64,000 nt of DNA from Cannabis sativa (taxonomy: Eukaryota; Streptophyta; Magnoliopsida; Rosales; Cannabaceae). Made by a program: the position numbers and the translations under genes. The DNA is taken from the NCBI RefSeq assembly GCF_029168945.1, contig NC_083604.1, positions 36,761,686 through 36,825,685 of the forward strand, read 5' to 3'. Numbering within the stretch: the stretch's first letter is position 1; the number at the start of each line of letters is the position of its first letter. Positions 11,408 to 23,422 of this stretch are shown piece by piece. Below the pieces are notes generated by a model, which worked only from the letters and a program-made list of their open reading frames with translations, searched no databases and was not told where the DNA came from.

Positions 11408-11982
11408 GTCCGGAGTCAGTACAACGGACCAACGAGGCAATAGAGAAAATAAAAGCTAGAATGCTTGCCTCGCAGAGTAGACAGAAAAGTTATGCAGATC
11501 CGAAACGTAGAGATGTTGAGTTCCAAGTAGGGGACCATGTGTTTTTACGAGTGTCTCCAATGAAGGGGATCAAATGTTTCGGGAAAAGAGGCAAGTTATG
11601 CCCTAGATTTACAGGACCTTTCGAGAATCTCAAGAAGATAGGTCAAGTGGCATACCGGTTAGCATTGCCTCCAGCTTTATCAGCAGTTCACAACGTATTC
11701 CATGTCTCGATGTTGTGAAAATACGTTTCAGATTCCTCTCATATACTCAGTTATGAGAGCCTTGAATTGCAGCCAGATATGTCTTACGAAGAATAGCCAG
11801 TGCAGATCCTGGATAGAAAGGATAAAGTCCTTCAGAATAAGACCATTACATTGGTCAAACTTCTCTGGAGAAACAACAAGGTGGAGGAAGCCACCTGGGA
11901 ACTAGAGTCAGATATGAGAGCTCAATATCCAGAGTTATTCAGGTTAGATTTCGGGGACGAAATCCTTTTAAGGGGGGAATAG
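11408..11982 (+). pseudogene. Gypsy integrase C-terminal domain and chromodomain-like tail
   Basis: The reading frame after the shift carries the integrase C-terminal GPY/F-type region ([34 protein letters not shown]) and a short chromodomain-like tail ending in VEEATWELESDMRAQYPELF. Two in-frame stops interrupt it: TGA at 11716-11718, where CGA (Arg) is expected, and TAG at 11794-11796, likely from CAG. Both fit C-to-T decay. The natural stop is the TAG at 11980-11982, immediately before the 3' LTR. A chromodomain in this place targets integration to particular chromatin in related elements. Confidence 0.9.
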
Positions 11983-11983
11983 T
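11966..11983 (+). other. Polypurine tract
   Basis: A purine run, AAGGGGGGAATAG, ends directly at the first base of the 3' LTR. This is the place and composition expected of the plus-strand primer site. Confidence 0.85.
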
Positions 11984-14303
11984 TGTAAAGACCGCTTAGT
12001 TTAATTTGGAAATTAGCAGTTAATTATGCTTAATTATGAAAATTATTTATAGATATTTAAATAATTATTTATGCTGTTATTTTTGAATTCAGAATGCATT
12101 TTTATGTCATATAGTGAAATTTCATAATTTTGCATTTTCGGTGTCCGGCAACATGGAACTCGGTGTATGGCTCAGTAGAATCACAAATTAGTATTTTAGT
12201 ATAGTGGGACGGTTTATTTAGACATTGGGAATGTCGGGATTAGTCAGGAATTTAGAGTTTTCCCAAAATACCCCTAAGTACCCTTTTATGCCTTTTAGGG
12301 TGGAAAGGGCAAAATGGTCTTTTTGCCCATTTGTATGTTTGTCTTTTAGTGAATTTTATGTTAATGAGAAATCAGATTTTTAAAGCTTATTTTGGCTGAA
12401 ATAATTTAATAAAACCATCATTTTATCCCATTTTATCCTTTTTTGTAAAAAATAAGAAAATTGAAAAGATATTCATCTCTCTCTCTTTAAACACTCTCTC
12501 TCTCGTTTTTTCCCTTAGAACCCAGCTAGGGTTGTGGATTTTGCAACTTTATCTAGGGATTTTTCAAGCAATTCTTTGTGGTTTTAACTCAAGGTAAGGC
12601 TCTAGCAACTCTCTTTTAGTCTCTTGCAATTTTCGGAAGAAAATGATAGTTTGCATGCTTTGTTTTTGGTTCTTGTTGCTGTTGGATTTATGTGTGGTTT
12701 TCAGAAGTTTAATCATGTTTGAATGAGTGAAATAGAATAGGTTTTGAAAGCATGATTAATTTATTTTAAGCAAGTATGGAATTTTGGCTCAAAACTATGG
12801 TTTTCAAAGAAAATTGTTGAAATCTGTTGCTGTTGTTTTGTGATGTTTGCTGTAGTTTTCAGAGGTTATTTTATGCATGTTTAAGTAGGTTGGGATTGAT
12901 TTGAATGCAAGTTAGTGTTGTTTAACCAAGTTTGAGTTTTGAACTCAAAGCTTGGAGCTTTAATGGTGGATTTTGATTTTATGCATGAAGCTTTGTTTTA
13001 TCACTTGGAAAATGTTTATTAGGGTCTAATTAGCAGGTCTGGAAAGTTTGGTTGAGTTTGGAAACGTTTTGGTTGGAGAATTGATTTTTGGTGTTTTTCT
13101 GGGTAAAACCGGCTAACCGGTTTTACACTGCTTGTAAAACCGGTTACCCGGATTTTGCAGTAGGGTGAGAAATCGGTTTTTCTCAACTGGTCGTTTCGTG
13201 CTAGTTTCAGGTTTTCAGGCAGTTTGTTTTCTGCTAGTTTGGGGTATTTTTGTATTAAGTTTCAGTAGGTTAAGTTTGGTTTTGAAACCTTTGTCCCCGT
13301 TGTGATTTAGCGTGTCACTTATCGATGTTGTGATTTTTACGGCTTAGGAGCCTGTAATCTGCCGAGCTGATAGTTCCACTCAGGTTGACCGGCACACCTG
13401 AATTCAGAATTGAGGTAAGATTAGTATAAAAGTATGCATATGTAGATTACATGTTTAGCGTGCATGTAGGAAGCCTGTTAGATTTCATTAGATATGTATG
13501 TTGGCTTCGAACCACCCAACCGTATCACGTCGGTACAGGCTGGAGTATGACCAGCAGCCGGAGTATGACCGGTTCGACCGATTAGGCTGATACTTAGGTT
13601 GGTGGTTCTGTACTATTTGACGTATCACGTCGGTACAGGCTGGAGTATGACCAGCAGCCGGAGTATGACCGGTTCGTCCGATTAGGCTGATACTGTAACA
13701 CGTCGGTACAGGCTGGAGTATGACCAGCAGCCGGAGTATGACCGGTTCGACCGATTACGCTTTTACTTGTCAATAGTACCGTCCCTATGAACGTTCAGAA
13801 CTCAGTACCGTGTTGGACACGGCCGTTAGGGGGACTCAGTATCGTGTTGGACACGGCAGTTAGGGTTATGATCAGGGGTATGGGCGTCTGATCATGACCG
13901 AGGTTTTATGTATGAATATTATTATGCTTTTCTTACTGGGTCTGTTGACTCACGGTGCTATGTTTATGTGTAGGTAAGGGCAAGGCTAGAGCTGATGGAC
14001 CGTGAGCGAGCCGTTGAAGATTGTACATGTCGGGGCGGTTAGGCCTGGAGCGTACGATCATCAGGACAGTGAGGCTATTTTGTAATTAGTCGCTAGGCGA
14101 CAAGTATTTTGTATAATCAGTAAACTTTTGTAAATGGTTTTGTAATCGGGATCCCGAGTCTTTTGTATAAATATTTTACAAGTTTAATTAAAAAGCAAAA
14201 ATTTTAATTAATCACGTTTTCCATAAACCTCGTTGATTAGCAACGAGCTGCACAGTATGTTTGAAAAATCACGTAATACGCCTATGCTAGTTAGGGTGTT
14301 ACA
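11984..14303 (+). repeat. 3' LTR of the Tekay-type gypsy element
   Basis: This 2,320-bp copy is nearly identical to the 5' LTR. It has the same ends, the same leader splice-donor-like site (GT at 12594), the same AACCGG inverted repeat near 13105-13150, and the three-copy array at about 13520-13770. An 11-base difference near 12553 and scattered substitutions separate it from the 5' copy. Confidence 0.95.
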
Positions 14304-16645
14304 CTCTCCACTATACCATTTCATTGTTATTTTTATTTTGTTTTTTATTTTCCATTTTCGTCTTTGTAGGGCAAAAGCAAAGTTCTTTCATTTCTATTTT
14401 CTTTTTCATTTTCCATTTTGTTTTTCCATTTTCCATTTTCGTTTGAGGTGATGAAACCCATACTGTACATTTTGTTCACTGTGGTGTACATTACTCGAAG
14501 TCTGCCATTGTTGGAGTTGTTACAGGGGGCGTCGACGGTGGGTTTTACACTTTGTCCGTTCTACTTTACATACTTTTCACAGAAAAAAAAATACATTTTT
14601 CAAGCAAACGTGGTGTTTTTGCATTTTTGTGTACTTAATATCTTCCATTTTGTCTCAGCTGTGGAGGGTGAGGTGTTGAAAGGATTGTGCATTTCTGTGT
14701 CGAGGTATTTCTTTCTCTGTCTCTCTCTATCTCTTTCTCTCTGGTTTTGTGTTGAATGGAGTTTGCATGTCTTTCTCTCTGTCTCCCCCCGTGCATGTGC
14801 TGGGTTTCTGTCTCCCCCCGTGCATGTGCTGGGTTGTTAGTGTGGAATGTACTGTAAATTATTTTGAGTTTGTCGTTTGAGTTTTTTATGAATATATGAT
14901 TCGGTATTTTGATTTAGTGTGGAATGTACTGTAATTTAGGGGTTTTGATTTAGGTATTTTGATTTCGGTATTTGTGAAATGTGTTAGTTGACTTGTTTGG
15001 ATTTTGAATATTTGGAGATTGGATAAATGGAGATTTTTTGAGCAATATGACAAAACTCATTTCAATTGAGAAATCTGAACCCAATAAAATAAAAATAGTT
15101 GTATTGTTAATATTATTATGGCCTTATGTATAGGTATTAGAGAAAAAGATGTTATCTTTTTCAGTTATGTGTTCGGTAAATACTAAAGATATAAATGTAT
15201 CATATGTTTTTGAGCAACATGACAAAAATATAATTCACGAGTTCTATAATATGAGGTTGGATGGTGTTTTAGTGATCTTATCATTATGTAAATGATTTGG
15301 TTTTCTTTCTTGTTTTTGGGATAAAATATGAAAACATCAAGTATTTGTAAGTATGGTACCAATTTTAGAGGTACTATACTCATTGATAATGAGCATAATG
15401 TCATATAATTGAAATATCCTAATAGAAATAGGAGATATTATCAAACCAAACAAGTTATGTATTGAATTAAAAACTTAACACAGATAAATTAGGAGTACTA
15501 TTAAAAATTCGGATAAGAATAACTCAAAAAAATATATGTTTTAAATTTTGTAAAGATATTTGTACTACAGAAAATAAATTTTTCGTACATTTTTGAGACC
15601 TTATGAAATTAAAACCCTTTCGAAATTTTTTCACTCATCCGGATAGAATTCATCTTATAAAATATTATCAAAAGAAATCTATTTTGTAAAGTAATATACA
15701 AGTGGACAAGGTTTAGAAGTCCCATTTTGCAACCCCATCAAAGCTTAATGTTCATACTTGAGGAAGTGTAATAAGACATTAGTAAGTACTCTAGTTTGCA
15801 AGTAAAACATTAGTTGCATTCTCCTTTGAAGAATTATGGACATTTTGACTATGTTAGGTATAGGGGAAAAATGTGGAAGGGATAGAAAATAAGTTTAAAA
15901 AATTGTGGTAGATCCTTATTATTTATTCTTTTCAGTGTATATTTTTATGTTCCTTCTGCATCTACACTGAGATGCCTATTTACCCTTGAACCTTTATACT
16001 ACAATAAAATCTTAATATAATTTTTTCTATATTTTATATTACATATGTTGGCATCATTGTATGTTAAAAGTGAATACTGTATAACTGACTTTGCTGTGAT
16101 GGTATTGTAATAGTAAATTATCTTAGGAAAATATGATTACTTGGAAGCAAAGGGAGACTATTTTGCAACAAGATGTGTGATTTTTATTGTTATTATTACT
16201 TGTTTATTTTATTAATTGTTTGTGAACTGCTGTACTTGGCGGTTTTTTTGTTCCAATCAGTAACTGGAGTTCTTGGTTTGGTACAGCCCACTCGATTTGG
16301 GGAAATTGACATTGCTTTTAATTACATTTTAATCTTATTTCAATTTTCCTTTTGGGAAATTATAATTATAACAAAACTAACAAGTTACAGAATCTATTAT
16401 TTAGGCATATTGGTACATTGTACTTAACAGTTTCCATATAATACATATAATGAAATTATGTTATATAGGAAGAGATGCTTACCTGTTATTGTACACATAT
16501 AGGAAATTAAGTGTCAGGATGTCATGAATACACTGAAATGTTAGACGATTGCAATGAATTATTCAAAGTCTTTGTCTTCCAACATTTTAGTGTTTTGAAT
16601 GTTTGTTAATTTAAGTTATTTTGTCTTGTGTAATAGGTTTCTAAA
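14304..16645 (+). promoter_or_regulatory. Interior of the MULE upstream of the Ulp1-like gene
   Basis: From 14309 this is the original neighbour of 2892 before the gypsy insertion. It holds T-rich repeats of ttttccattttc (about 14340-14450), a CT-microsatellite stretch (about 14700-14790) and an 18-base tctccccccgtgcatgtgct unit repeated at about 14787 and 14812. I see no protein-coding gene. A possible 5'-UTR splice acceptor (taatag, near 16635) lies 10 bases before the ATG of the next gene. The region is presumably its promoter and leader. Confidence 0.4.
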
Positions 16646-19600
16646 ATGGTATATAAACGGAAGAGGAGGTCTGCAGCAGACAAAAAGGATGCAACAGAGA
16701 TAAAGAAGAAGGATTCGAAGAAAGCTTGGGCGAAGTACTAGTGAGTTATTTGTGGCAGTTATTTTAGTGGTAATATTTTTTGGTTTTGAAAATAATATTT
16801 GTAATTTCATTCCTTTATTTAATGGATGCAGCCAAGCCAATTTCTATGCTTATGCTGATGCACACAAAGAAAAGTCTAAAGCAGATGTGAGTGACTTGGA
16901 GTGTGTGATGGATCTTTTATTTTTTATCTTTTATTTAGCATACTTTACTTAATAATTGAGAGTCTTAATATTGCAGGTGCTTCGTAGTTTTAAGGAGCAA
17001 TTTAAGCTTCTCAGCGAGGAAGAGATTGACAATTGGGCTTCATATGAAGTCGAGGCTTCCCCCTCAAAGGTTGGTGGTAGAGGGAAAGGGAAGAAGTTGA
17101 AGGAGACACTATCTGCTGAGCCAGGGATTGACAACAACGAAGGTGTGGGGGACGTTCAAGTTTCTGGCCGTTGCTCCTTCGAGCGTTTGGGGAGAATAGT
17201 CCCACTGCTCAACGAGGCTCAAAAAGAAATGGTGAGAAATGTCAGTTTCTCAACATTCTTAAGGGAGGATGCCCCGTACATAGACACTAAGATAGTTAGT
17301 TGGCTGATCGATCACGTGGATCCAACCACTTCTCGGCTGGAGATATTTGGAAGAACGATCCAACTATCGTCCAAGCTGTTAGAGGATGTCATGGGAATCC
17401 GGGATGGCGGAGAACCCGTGGCAACCGAAAGTGAGCGTGACCTAGTTGAGTTTGATCCAACTATAGGTATTCCCTAACTTTGCTGGAGAATGAGCTCAAG
17501 GAAAGCAGCGACAGTGACTACCTATTTCTCATTAAGTTTCTCCTTGTCTGTATTGGAACTGTGTTGCTGCCGAAGAATGGTACCGAGGTCAGCACTAGCT
17601 ACATGCATTCTTTAGTTGACACAAGGTCAATAAAGAAGAAGAATTGGGCGACTGGAGGGTTTCGATATCTAATAAGCTCTCTACAGCGGTACAAGACGAA
17701 GAACACCAAAAATTTCTCCGGTTGCACGATATTTTTACAGGTAAGTTTTCGAATTATTGTGATGGTAGTAATTTTATTCTCTCGTGTACTGCGGTGGTAA
17801 TGTATGTATGTACTTTTGTTTGGTGGCAGCTTGTATATTTGACGCACGTTGACTGGACTGCTAGTCACGTGGACCGCACTGTGGCTCCAATTGACTTTTG
17901 GACCACAAAACAGTGCAAGTCAGTGTACAAGTGGATTCGAGACCACGATGGTCACACAAGTGGAAAGGTACATTAGTACTTCAATTTTCTGATGCGTTAG
18001 AATTTTATTTGGGAGATATGCTAACTAGTTTTTTTGGTGTACTAAGCAGGTGAAATTGACTAACACATATGTGTTACTACCAAGTTTTGAATCCGCTGCA
18101 GTTGGGCAACCCACAAATGACGCAATATACAAAGCTGTGTGTGAGTTGAAAGATGAGGTCTTCCGGCTTGATTTGAAGGTGAACAGCGCAAAAGAGCTGT
18201 TAGTGAAGGTACTCTCAACTTACCTTGGGAAGGGGACTATGAATGAAGTGTTGGAGATACCCGAGACGAGCAAAGTTCAGCGCTCGCTTTCATTCAACAG
18301 GGAGACCGAGAAGAAGGATGACGTGGGTGTCAAGCGAAAGGATGGTGAAGGGACGAAAGATAAATCGGAAAAGGATGTTGATGATGTACAGAGTGTCCCT
18401 TCACTTAATCTATCAGAAGACAAGGTGGTTGTTCCAACTGAGGTGGTTGTTTTCGATGATTCGTTTGAGGTTATGAACTTTTGGGGAGAAGAACTCCCAG
18501 CTATTGTAAAAGAGGAAGTTGAGCAGACCGTGAAGGATGATTTTGATGATGCTGCGTTCGAAAGATTCAAAGAATCTGGAGGGAAGGTGATTGGTCTGTT
18601 CACTGTGAAGAAGGGTTACTCAAATCAACAGTACGAGTTCTTCCGTTACATTTTCTCTAGCGCCAATGATCCGAGGTAATCTCATGTTTCATGATTACTG
18701 TGTACGTAGTTGATATTAGTACATTTGTTTCGTTGTTGATTATTTGTTTTGTATTTCAGTGAAGTGTTAGCCCCTTTTGGGAAGGTTAAGGTCAAGGGGA
18801 GGAATTTCAAATGCATGAAACCGGAGTCCGATATATCAAACAGTGTACGTAGAAGTTCCCATTTGGTTGCTTTGAAATTCGTAGTTCATTATTTTAGTTA
18901 ATGCCATTTAGAAATTGAATGAATGACAACGTAACGGATATTATTTGTGTAAATGTCAGGTCATTGATTGCTTTGCTAAAATCATGAATTTTCGAGAGAA
19001 GAAGCGCAACGGCATTGGAACAAAGAGAACTTGGTTTATGCCCACCAGACTTTCGGTACGAAATTTGATATTTAAAAGTGGACATGAATCTTTTGTATTT
19101 GTGCTGTAAACTTTGTTAAATCTATGTTTTTATTTAAAATGTAATCTATTATGTGTGCTTATTGTGCAGAGCAAGTTACTTGGAAGAACGATGACTGTGG
19201 AGAGGATGGCGAAGGAGCAAGAGTGGTCCACTCTTTATTACGATGCAGATTTGAGTTTATGTCACACTATAATTTGCATTTTCTTGAAACTTTTGTGTTG
19301 TATCAAATGTGTGTAGTTCAATTTTTCGATGACGTTGTTTGTTTTACTTTGTGCCAGATGGTGATACCCCTATTGGATACCGAGAGTGCTCCGCACTGGT
19401 TTGCGGCGAATCTGAGCATGGATAATACAACAGTGGAAATTAGAGACTCGTTGTCTTTAGCAATGCATAAGAGGTCACGTCGGAGCACCTGCGTAGAGAT
19501 GGTATGCACGTGTGTACATGGTTTGTTGTTGTATTAGTGTAATTGCAATAATCTCAACTGTGATTGTTTTAATTTTTTTGCAGCTCCAGACTTTGGACCA

Positions 19601-20200
19601 ATTGTTTGCCCCTGTCAAGCCAGGAAACTTGAATTTCAGCAAATTTGTAATTATTTCTTCAAGCAAGGACTACCCACAACAACAAAATGGCCACGATTGT
19701 GGAATGTTTGTAATGAAGTACATAGAATCACTATTCGAGGAAAATGAAATAATGAAAGAGGTAATTTAATGTTGATTTGTTTAGTTTAAGTTTTCATCCA
19801 CTTAACTAAGTGTTTATAACGAAATTGAGGTGTCAATCTATTTTTTGATGGATTTGTTTCTATGGATTTGGTTGTCATGTATATTACTGAATTGATTTCG
19901 TAATGTACAATGCAGTTTGATCCTATTGAAGCCAGACTGGAATGTGTTGGGAAAATTGTCACCCACGAGAGTAACAAGGCTAAACATGCTGTGATGGAGG
20001 GAGTTAAGAAGCAATTTCGATTGAGCAAAACCAAAGTTCTTCCATCAGCATCCACAACTTTACAAGTACGTAGTCCATCAAGGTCTCCTCGAGACCCCCG
20101 ATTCAGCACAACGAAGGCCAGGTCCGACAACATGTGGAGTGGCAAGAGCAAGTCCCCGAAAACCCGTCATTCTAAAAGGCTGGCCATAAGTAACAAGTAG
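16646..20200 (+). CDS. Ulp1/SENP-like cysteine protease (C48), 11 exons, one frameshift
   Basis: Proteases of this type cut SUMO or similar modifiers from proteins. The exons I can place are 16646-16740, 16832-16886, 16977-17740, 17830-17967, 18050-18675, 18760-18844, 18960-19055, 19170-(uncertain), 19358-19501, 19584-19760 and 19916-20200. The introns have GT-AG ends and phases agree at nearly every junction. The N-terminus is Lys/Arg-rich. Exon 3 carries a helical N-terminal domain of the kind found in plant transposon-borne Ulp1 proteins. Exon 5 is acidic and charged. The catalytic part is in the last exons: PHWFAANL (His, codon 19394), EIRDSL (Asp, 19445) and NGHDCGMF (Cys, 19698), so the triad is present. 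Exon 3 has 764 bases where the phases need a multiple of three, and sense shifts frame near 17472-17477: a one-base deletion. The donor of exon 8 is unclear and part of the usual domain may be missing there. The C-terminus is basic (RHSKRL). The gene lies inside the MULE, so it is probably cargo. Confidence 0.85.
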
Positions 20201-20425
20201 TATATTCAGTACAATGGTTACGTTATTTATATATTTAGTATATTAAGTACAATGGTTACAAAAGTTAGGTTTTAGGTCATAAATTATATATAGTTATGTT
20301 ATATATTTGCATCATACTACTGTTAGGTAATTTGGAATTGCACTAATGTTGGTGATTTTGTAATTTACTATAGGGTAAGACTTGTGGTAGTTTTTGGAAT
20401 TTGGTGGAACAGATTATTATTACTG
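20201..20425. other. AT-rich 3' flank of the Ulp1-like gene
   Basis: The sequence has a short internal repeat of agtacaatggttac (about 20209 and 20247) and is otherwise AT-rich. It is the likely 3'-UTR and polyadenylation region. No gene is seen. Confidence 0.4.
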
Positions 20426-20433
20426 TATGGTGA

Positions 20434-20850
20434 TTATTATTGTGAATATTATTACTGTTGTTATATTTTGCCATTACTAATAGGTACTCAAAATTTTTTT
20501 ACCATAACAATATGTGAAGTACATTATTCTGAAAATGAAATTAACCAATTTTACTTTCTTTTTCACACTATCTGTGTTAGTCCAATCATGTCCATAGCCA
20601 AAATAATAAAAATACCTATAGTTATGTACTTTCCCATTATTATTGTGAATATTATTACTATTGTTATATTTTGCCATTACTATTAGGTTTTCGAAATTTT
20701 TTTACCATAACAATATGTGAAGTACATTATTCTGAAAATGAAATTGACCAATTTTACCTTTTTTTTCACACTATCTGTTTTAGTCCAATTATGTCCATAG
20801 CCAAAATAATAAAAATACCTACATTTATGTACTTTCCCATTGTAGAGATG
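20434..20850. repeat. Tandem duplication, 203-bp period
   Basis: Two adjacent copies begin near tgtgaatattattact (20441 and 20644). Both run through accataacaatatgtgaagta and tccatagccaaaataat to gtactttcccatt. The short reading frames in both are a by-product of the repeat and resemble no protein. Confidence 0.85.
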
Positions 20851-20904
20851 AAGGCATTAATTCTGGCCTTGGACATAAATTTGGATCAAAAAGAGTAAGT
20901 ACAA

Positions 20905-21330
20905 TACAATAATGAGAAATAATAACTCTGGCCTTCACACAATTTCCTTCATAACAATTTTACCATTTGTAAATAATGTAATTAAAAGCTATCAAAAAAA
21001 AAAAGGTTACTGTTTTTCAAAAATGCAGTGTATTGAACATCAAGGTTTACAACAATTATATGGATACCTCCAACATATTAAAAATTATAAACAATGGTAC
21101 CAATTTATTAAACATTAAACTCATAGCTAAAGTATAGTACAATAATGACAAATAATAACTCTGGCCTTCACACAATTTCCTTCATAACAATTTCACCATT
21201 TCTAAATAATGCAATTAAAAGCTATCAAAAGAAAGAAAGGTTACTGTTTTTCAAAAATGCAGTGTATTGAACATCAACGTTTAAAAATGGTACCAATCTA
21301 TTAAACATTAAACTCATAGCTAAGTAAATC
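20905..21330. repeat. Tandem duplication, about 232-bp period
   Basis: Two copies start at about 20908 and 21140 with caataatga and share aactctggccttcacacaat, aaagctatcaaaa and gcagtgtattgaacatcaa. The second copy lacks about 45 bases of the first near its end. It is non-coding. Confidence 0.8.
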
Positions 21331-21635
21331 ATGTAATTTAAAACTTTGAAAAAAAAAGTTGAAGTACTTTTAAAAAGCAATATAGTGAAACACAACAATA
21401 TTGACTAAGTTACTATGAGACTTTTTGGATTATATTGTGAAAATTACTGATATTTATCTTTAAATCCTAGTATTTCACACTAGATTAATTAGTGTACTAC
21501 GCACATATTGACATTGACAATCAATGACCAAATAGTACTTAAAAAAAATTTAATAGAACCAACTTAAATGCCTACCTTTCCTTTGACAACATACTTAAAA
21601 AACATAAAATAAACATCATACCACATACAATATCT
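21331..21635. other. AT-rich intergenic stretch
   Basis: No reading frame, repeat or motif stands out. It lies immediately 3' of the GRF zinc-finger gene and should hold its minus-strand 3'-UTR. Confidence 0.4.
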
Positions 21636-22082
21636 CTAACAAAATGAAAGTTGGCAAATGATGAAAAGGCAAATAAATATAATGAAATATAATTTTTTAA
21701 TAATGTTTTCATGGTGCATCTTCTCTTTCTCCAAACTCCTTATTTTGTTTCGCAATCCGAGAGTAGTGTCTGCAGGTTTTTTAAGATGAGCTTGATCGAT
21801 CCAACAAAAGTAATCACATCCTCGACTTTCGTTGTTCTCCTGAAGTTAAAATAAGTACATTACCATATTTACAACGCCTAGTTTAAAATATTATTAAGGC
21901 GTTCGAAGTCTTACATAGTGCGGACATCCAAAGAAGCGACGACCAGGATTTGCTCTACTACTAGAAGTCCAAACATAAGCTAGATCACCACAGTAGCAAT
22001 GGGGGTGTCCCCCAAGTGAATTTTTCCATGAAGGGAAATCCCTCTCGAAACCGTAGGGGTCCTCTCCAGAACCAGCCACCAT
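21636..22082 (-). CDS. Small GRF-type zinc-finger protein, two exons
   Basis: GRF zinc fingers bind single-stranded nucleic acid in several DNA-repair and nuclease proteins. The role here is unknown. Exon 1 is 22082-21915 (56 codons, ATG in an ACC-ATG-G-like context on the minus strand). Its donor is GTAAG at 21914. The acceptor TTCAG ends at 21840, and exon 2 is 21839-21636 (stop TAG 21638-21636). Both exons are exact multiples of three. The 123-residue product has CYCG near residue 25, then GRRFFGCPHY at the exon junction, then GCDYFCW early in exon 2, which is the C/C/C plus GRF layout of the family. A charged helix and a hydrophobic C-terminal segment (about the last 18 residues, rich in I, F, L, C) follow, possibly a tail anchor. 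No disruption is visible. The gene is inside the MULE-like element and points away from the satellite. Confidence 0.82.
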
Positions 22083-22662
22083 GTTTTTTTTAACAAACCA
22101 AATTAGGGTGTTAGTGAGGCTTGAAAAGGAGTGTTTCCCTCGTCCTTATGGTGGAAATAGTGTGTAGTAGTATTTTCGGAAGAATGGAATTGGGTTTTCT
22201 GTGTGAATATAGGCTTGTGAAAATTAATTTAGGGGGGAAACTGAATTGTTTTGAAAACGTTAGAAAGTAAATTGAAATTGGGGAGCATATTTCGTGCTGC
22301 CTTTAAATTTTTTCCTTCAAAGTCTTTGGTGCACTATACTTATATACAACAAGTAGTGTCAATCACAAGCAGTCCAATCAAATTAAAATAATATTTTATG
22401 TCAACTCTATGAACAGTTAAAAGTACAACACATAAATATTTGTCCCCACATGAATAAACCACACATACAGCCGGTGTAGTTTGGTGTAATTGAATTGTAT
22501 GAACTTTCTTATATTTTATGTTATGTCAAAATACACATGTCGGCCCAAATTAATAAACAAACTATGCAATAGTTTTTCTCTATTTATTGAGTTTGCAATT
22601 TGTATGTTTATTTCTTTTAATCAAATGACAACTTGTACGTTGATTATAGTAATTCTTGAGGA
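22083..22662. promoter_or_regulatory. Upstream region of the GRF zinc-finger gene
   Basis: This AT-rich stretch lies between the GRF gene start and the first satellite unit. It is where the minus-strand promoter should be. I see no clear TATA box at a convincing distance and no gene. Confidence 0.3.
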
Positions 22663-23422
22663 TACCGGAGTCATTACTCTCCTAACGAACTCACTGAACC
22701 TAGTTCGACCTAGGGTGGTACAGAGTGACACTCAACCATTCGTAGTACTCACACTGTCACTTGCAGTGTTTACGGGTCCGGTGACAGATAGTATGTAGTC
22801 AAGTTAGCTGTGGGGTACCGGAGTCACTACTCTCCTAACGAACTCACTGAACCCAGTTCGACCTAGGGTTGTACGGAGTGACACTCAAACCATTCGTAGT
22901 ACTCACACTGTCACTTGCGGTGTTTACGGGTCCGGTGACACACAGTATGTAGTCAAGTTAGCTGGGGGTACCGGAGTCACTACTCTCCTAACGAACTCAC
23001 TGAATCCAGTACGACCTAGGGTTGTACGGAGGGACACTCAACCATTCGTAGTACTCACACTGTCACTTACAGTGTTTACGGGTCCGGTGACACACAGTAT
23101 GTAGTCAAGTTAGCTGTGGGGTACCGGAGTCACTACTCTCCTAACAAACTCACTGAATCCAGTACGACCTAGGGTCGTACGGAGTGACACTCAACCATTC
23201 GTAGTACTCACACTGTCACTTGTGGTGTTTACGGGCCCGGTGACAGACAATATGTAGTCATGTTAGCTGTGGGGTACCGGAGTCACTACTCTCCTAACGA
23301 ACTCACTGAACCCAGTTCGACCTACGGTTGTACGGAGTGACACTCAACAATTCATAGTACTCACACTGTCACTTGCGGTGTTTACGGGTCCGGTGACACA
23401 CAGTATGTATTCATGTTAGCTG

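Larger units (their letters stand above)
2898..14303 (+). mobile_element. Full-length Ty3/gypsy retrotransposon, Tekay-type chromovirus
   Basis: All structural parts are present: two long LTRs of about 2.3 kb starting TGTAAAG and ending TGTTACA, a primer-binding site, gag-pol order Gag, protease, RT, RNase H, integrase, a polypurine tract, and a perfect 5-bp target duplication CTCTC (2893-2897 and 14304-14308). The C-terminal chromodomain-like tail and the LTR length suit the Tekay/Del clade. The two LTRs differ by only about 8 substitutions in their first 500 bases, so insertion was fairly recent. The coding region has several stops and frame changes and a nested solo LTR, so this copy cannot encode intact proteins. 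It sits within 250 bases of the left end of the MULE-like element and separates that end from the interior. Confidence 0.95.

Noticed and set aside
22490..22798. A 102-codon frame running into the satellite
   Set aside because: Its second half is one satellite unit, and a stop recurs in every unit. The first half is AT-rich sequence without motifs.
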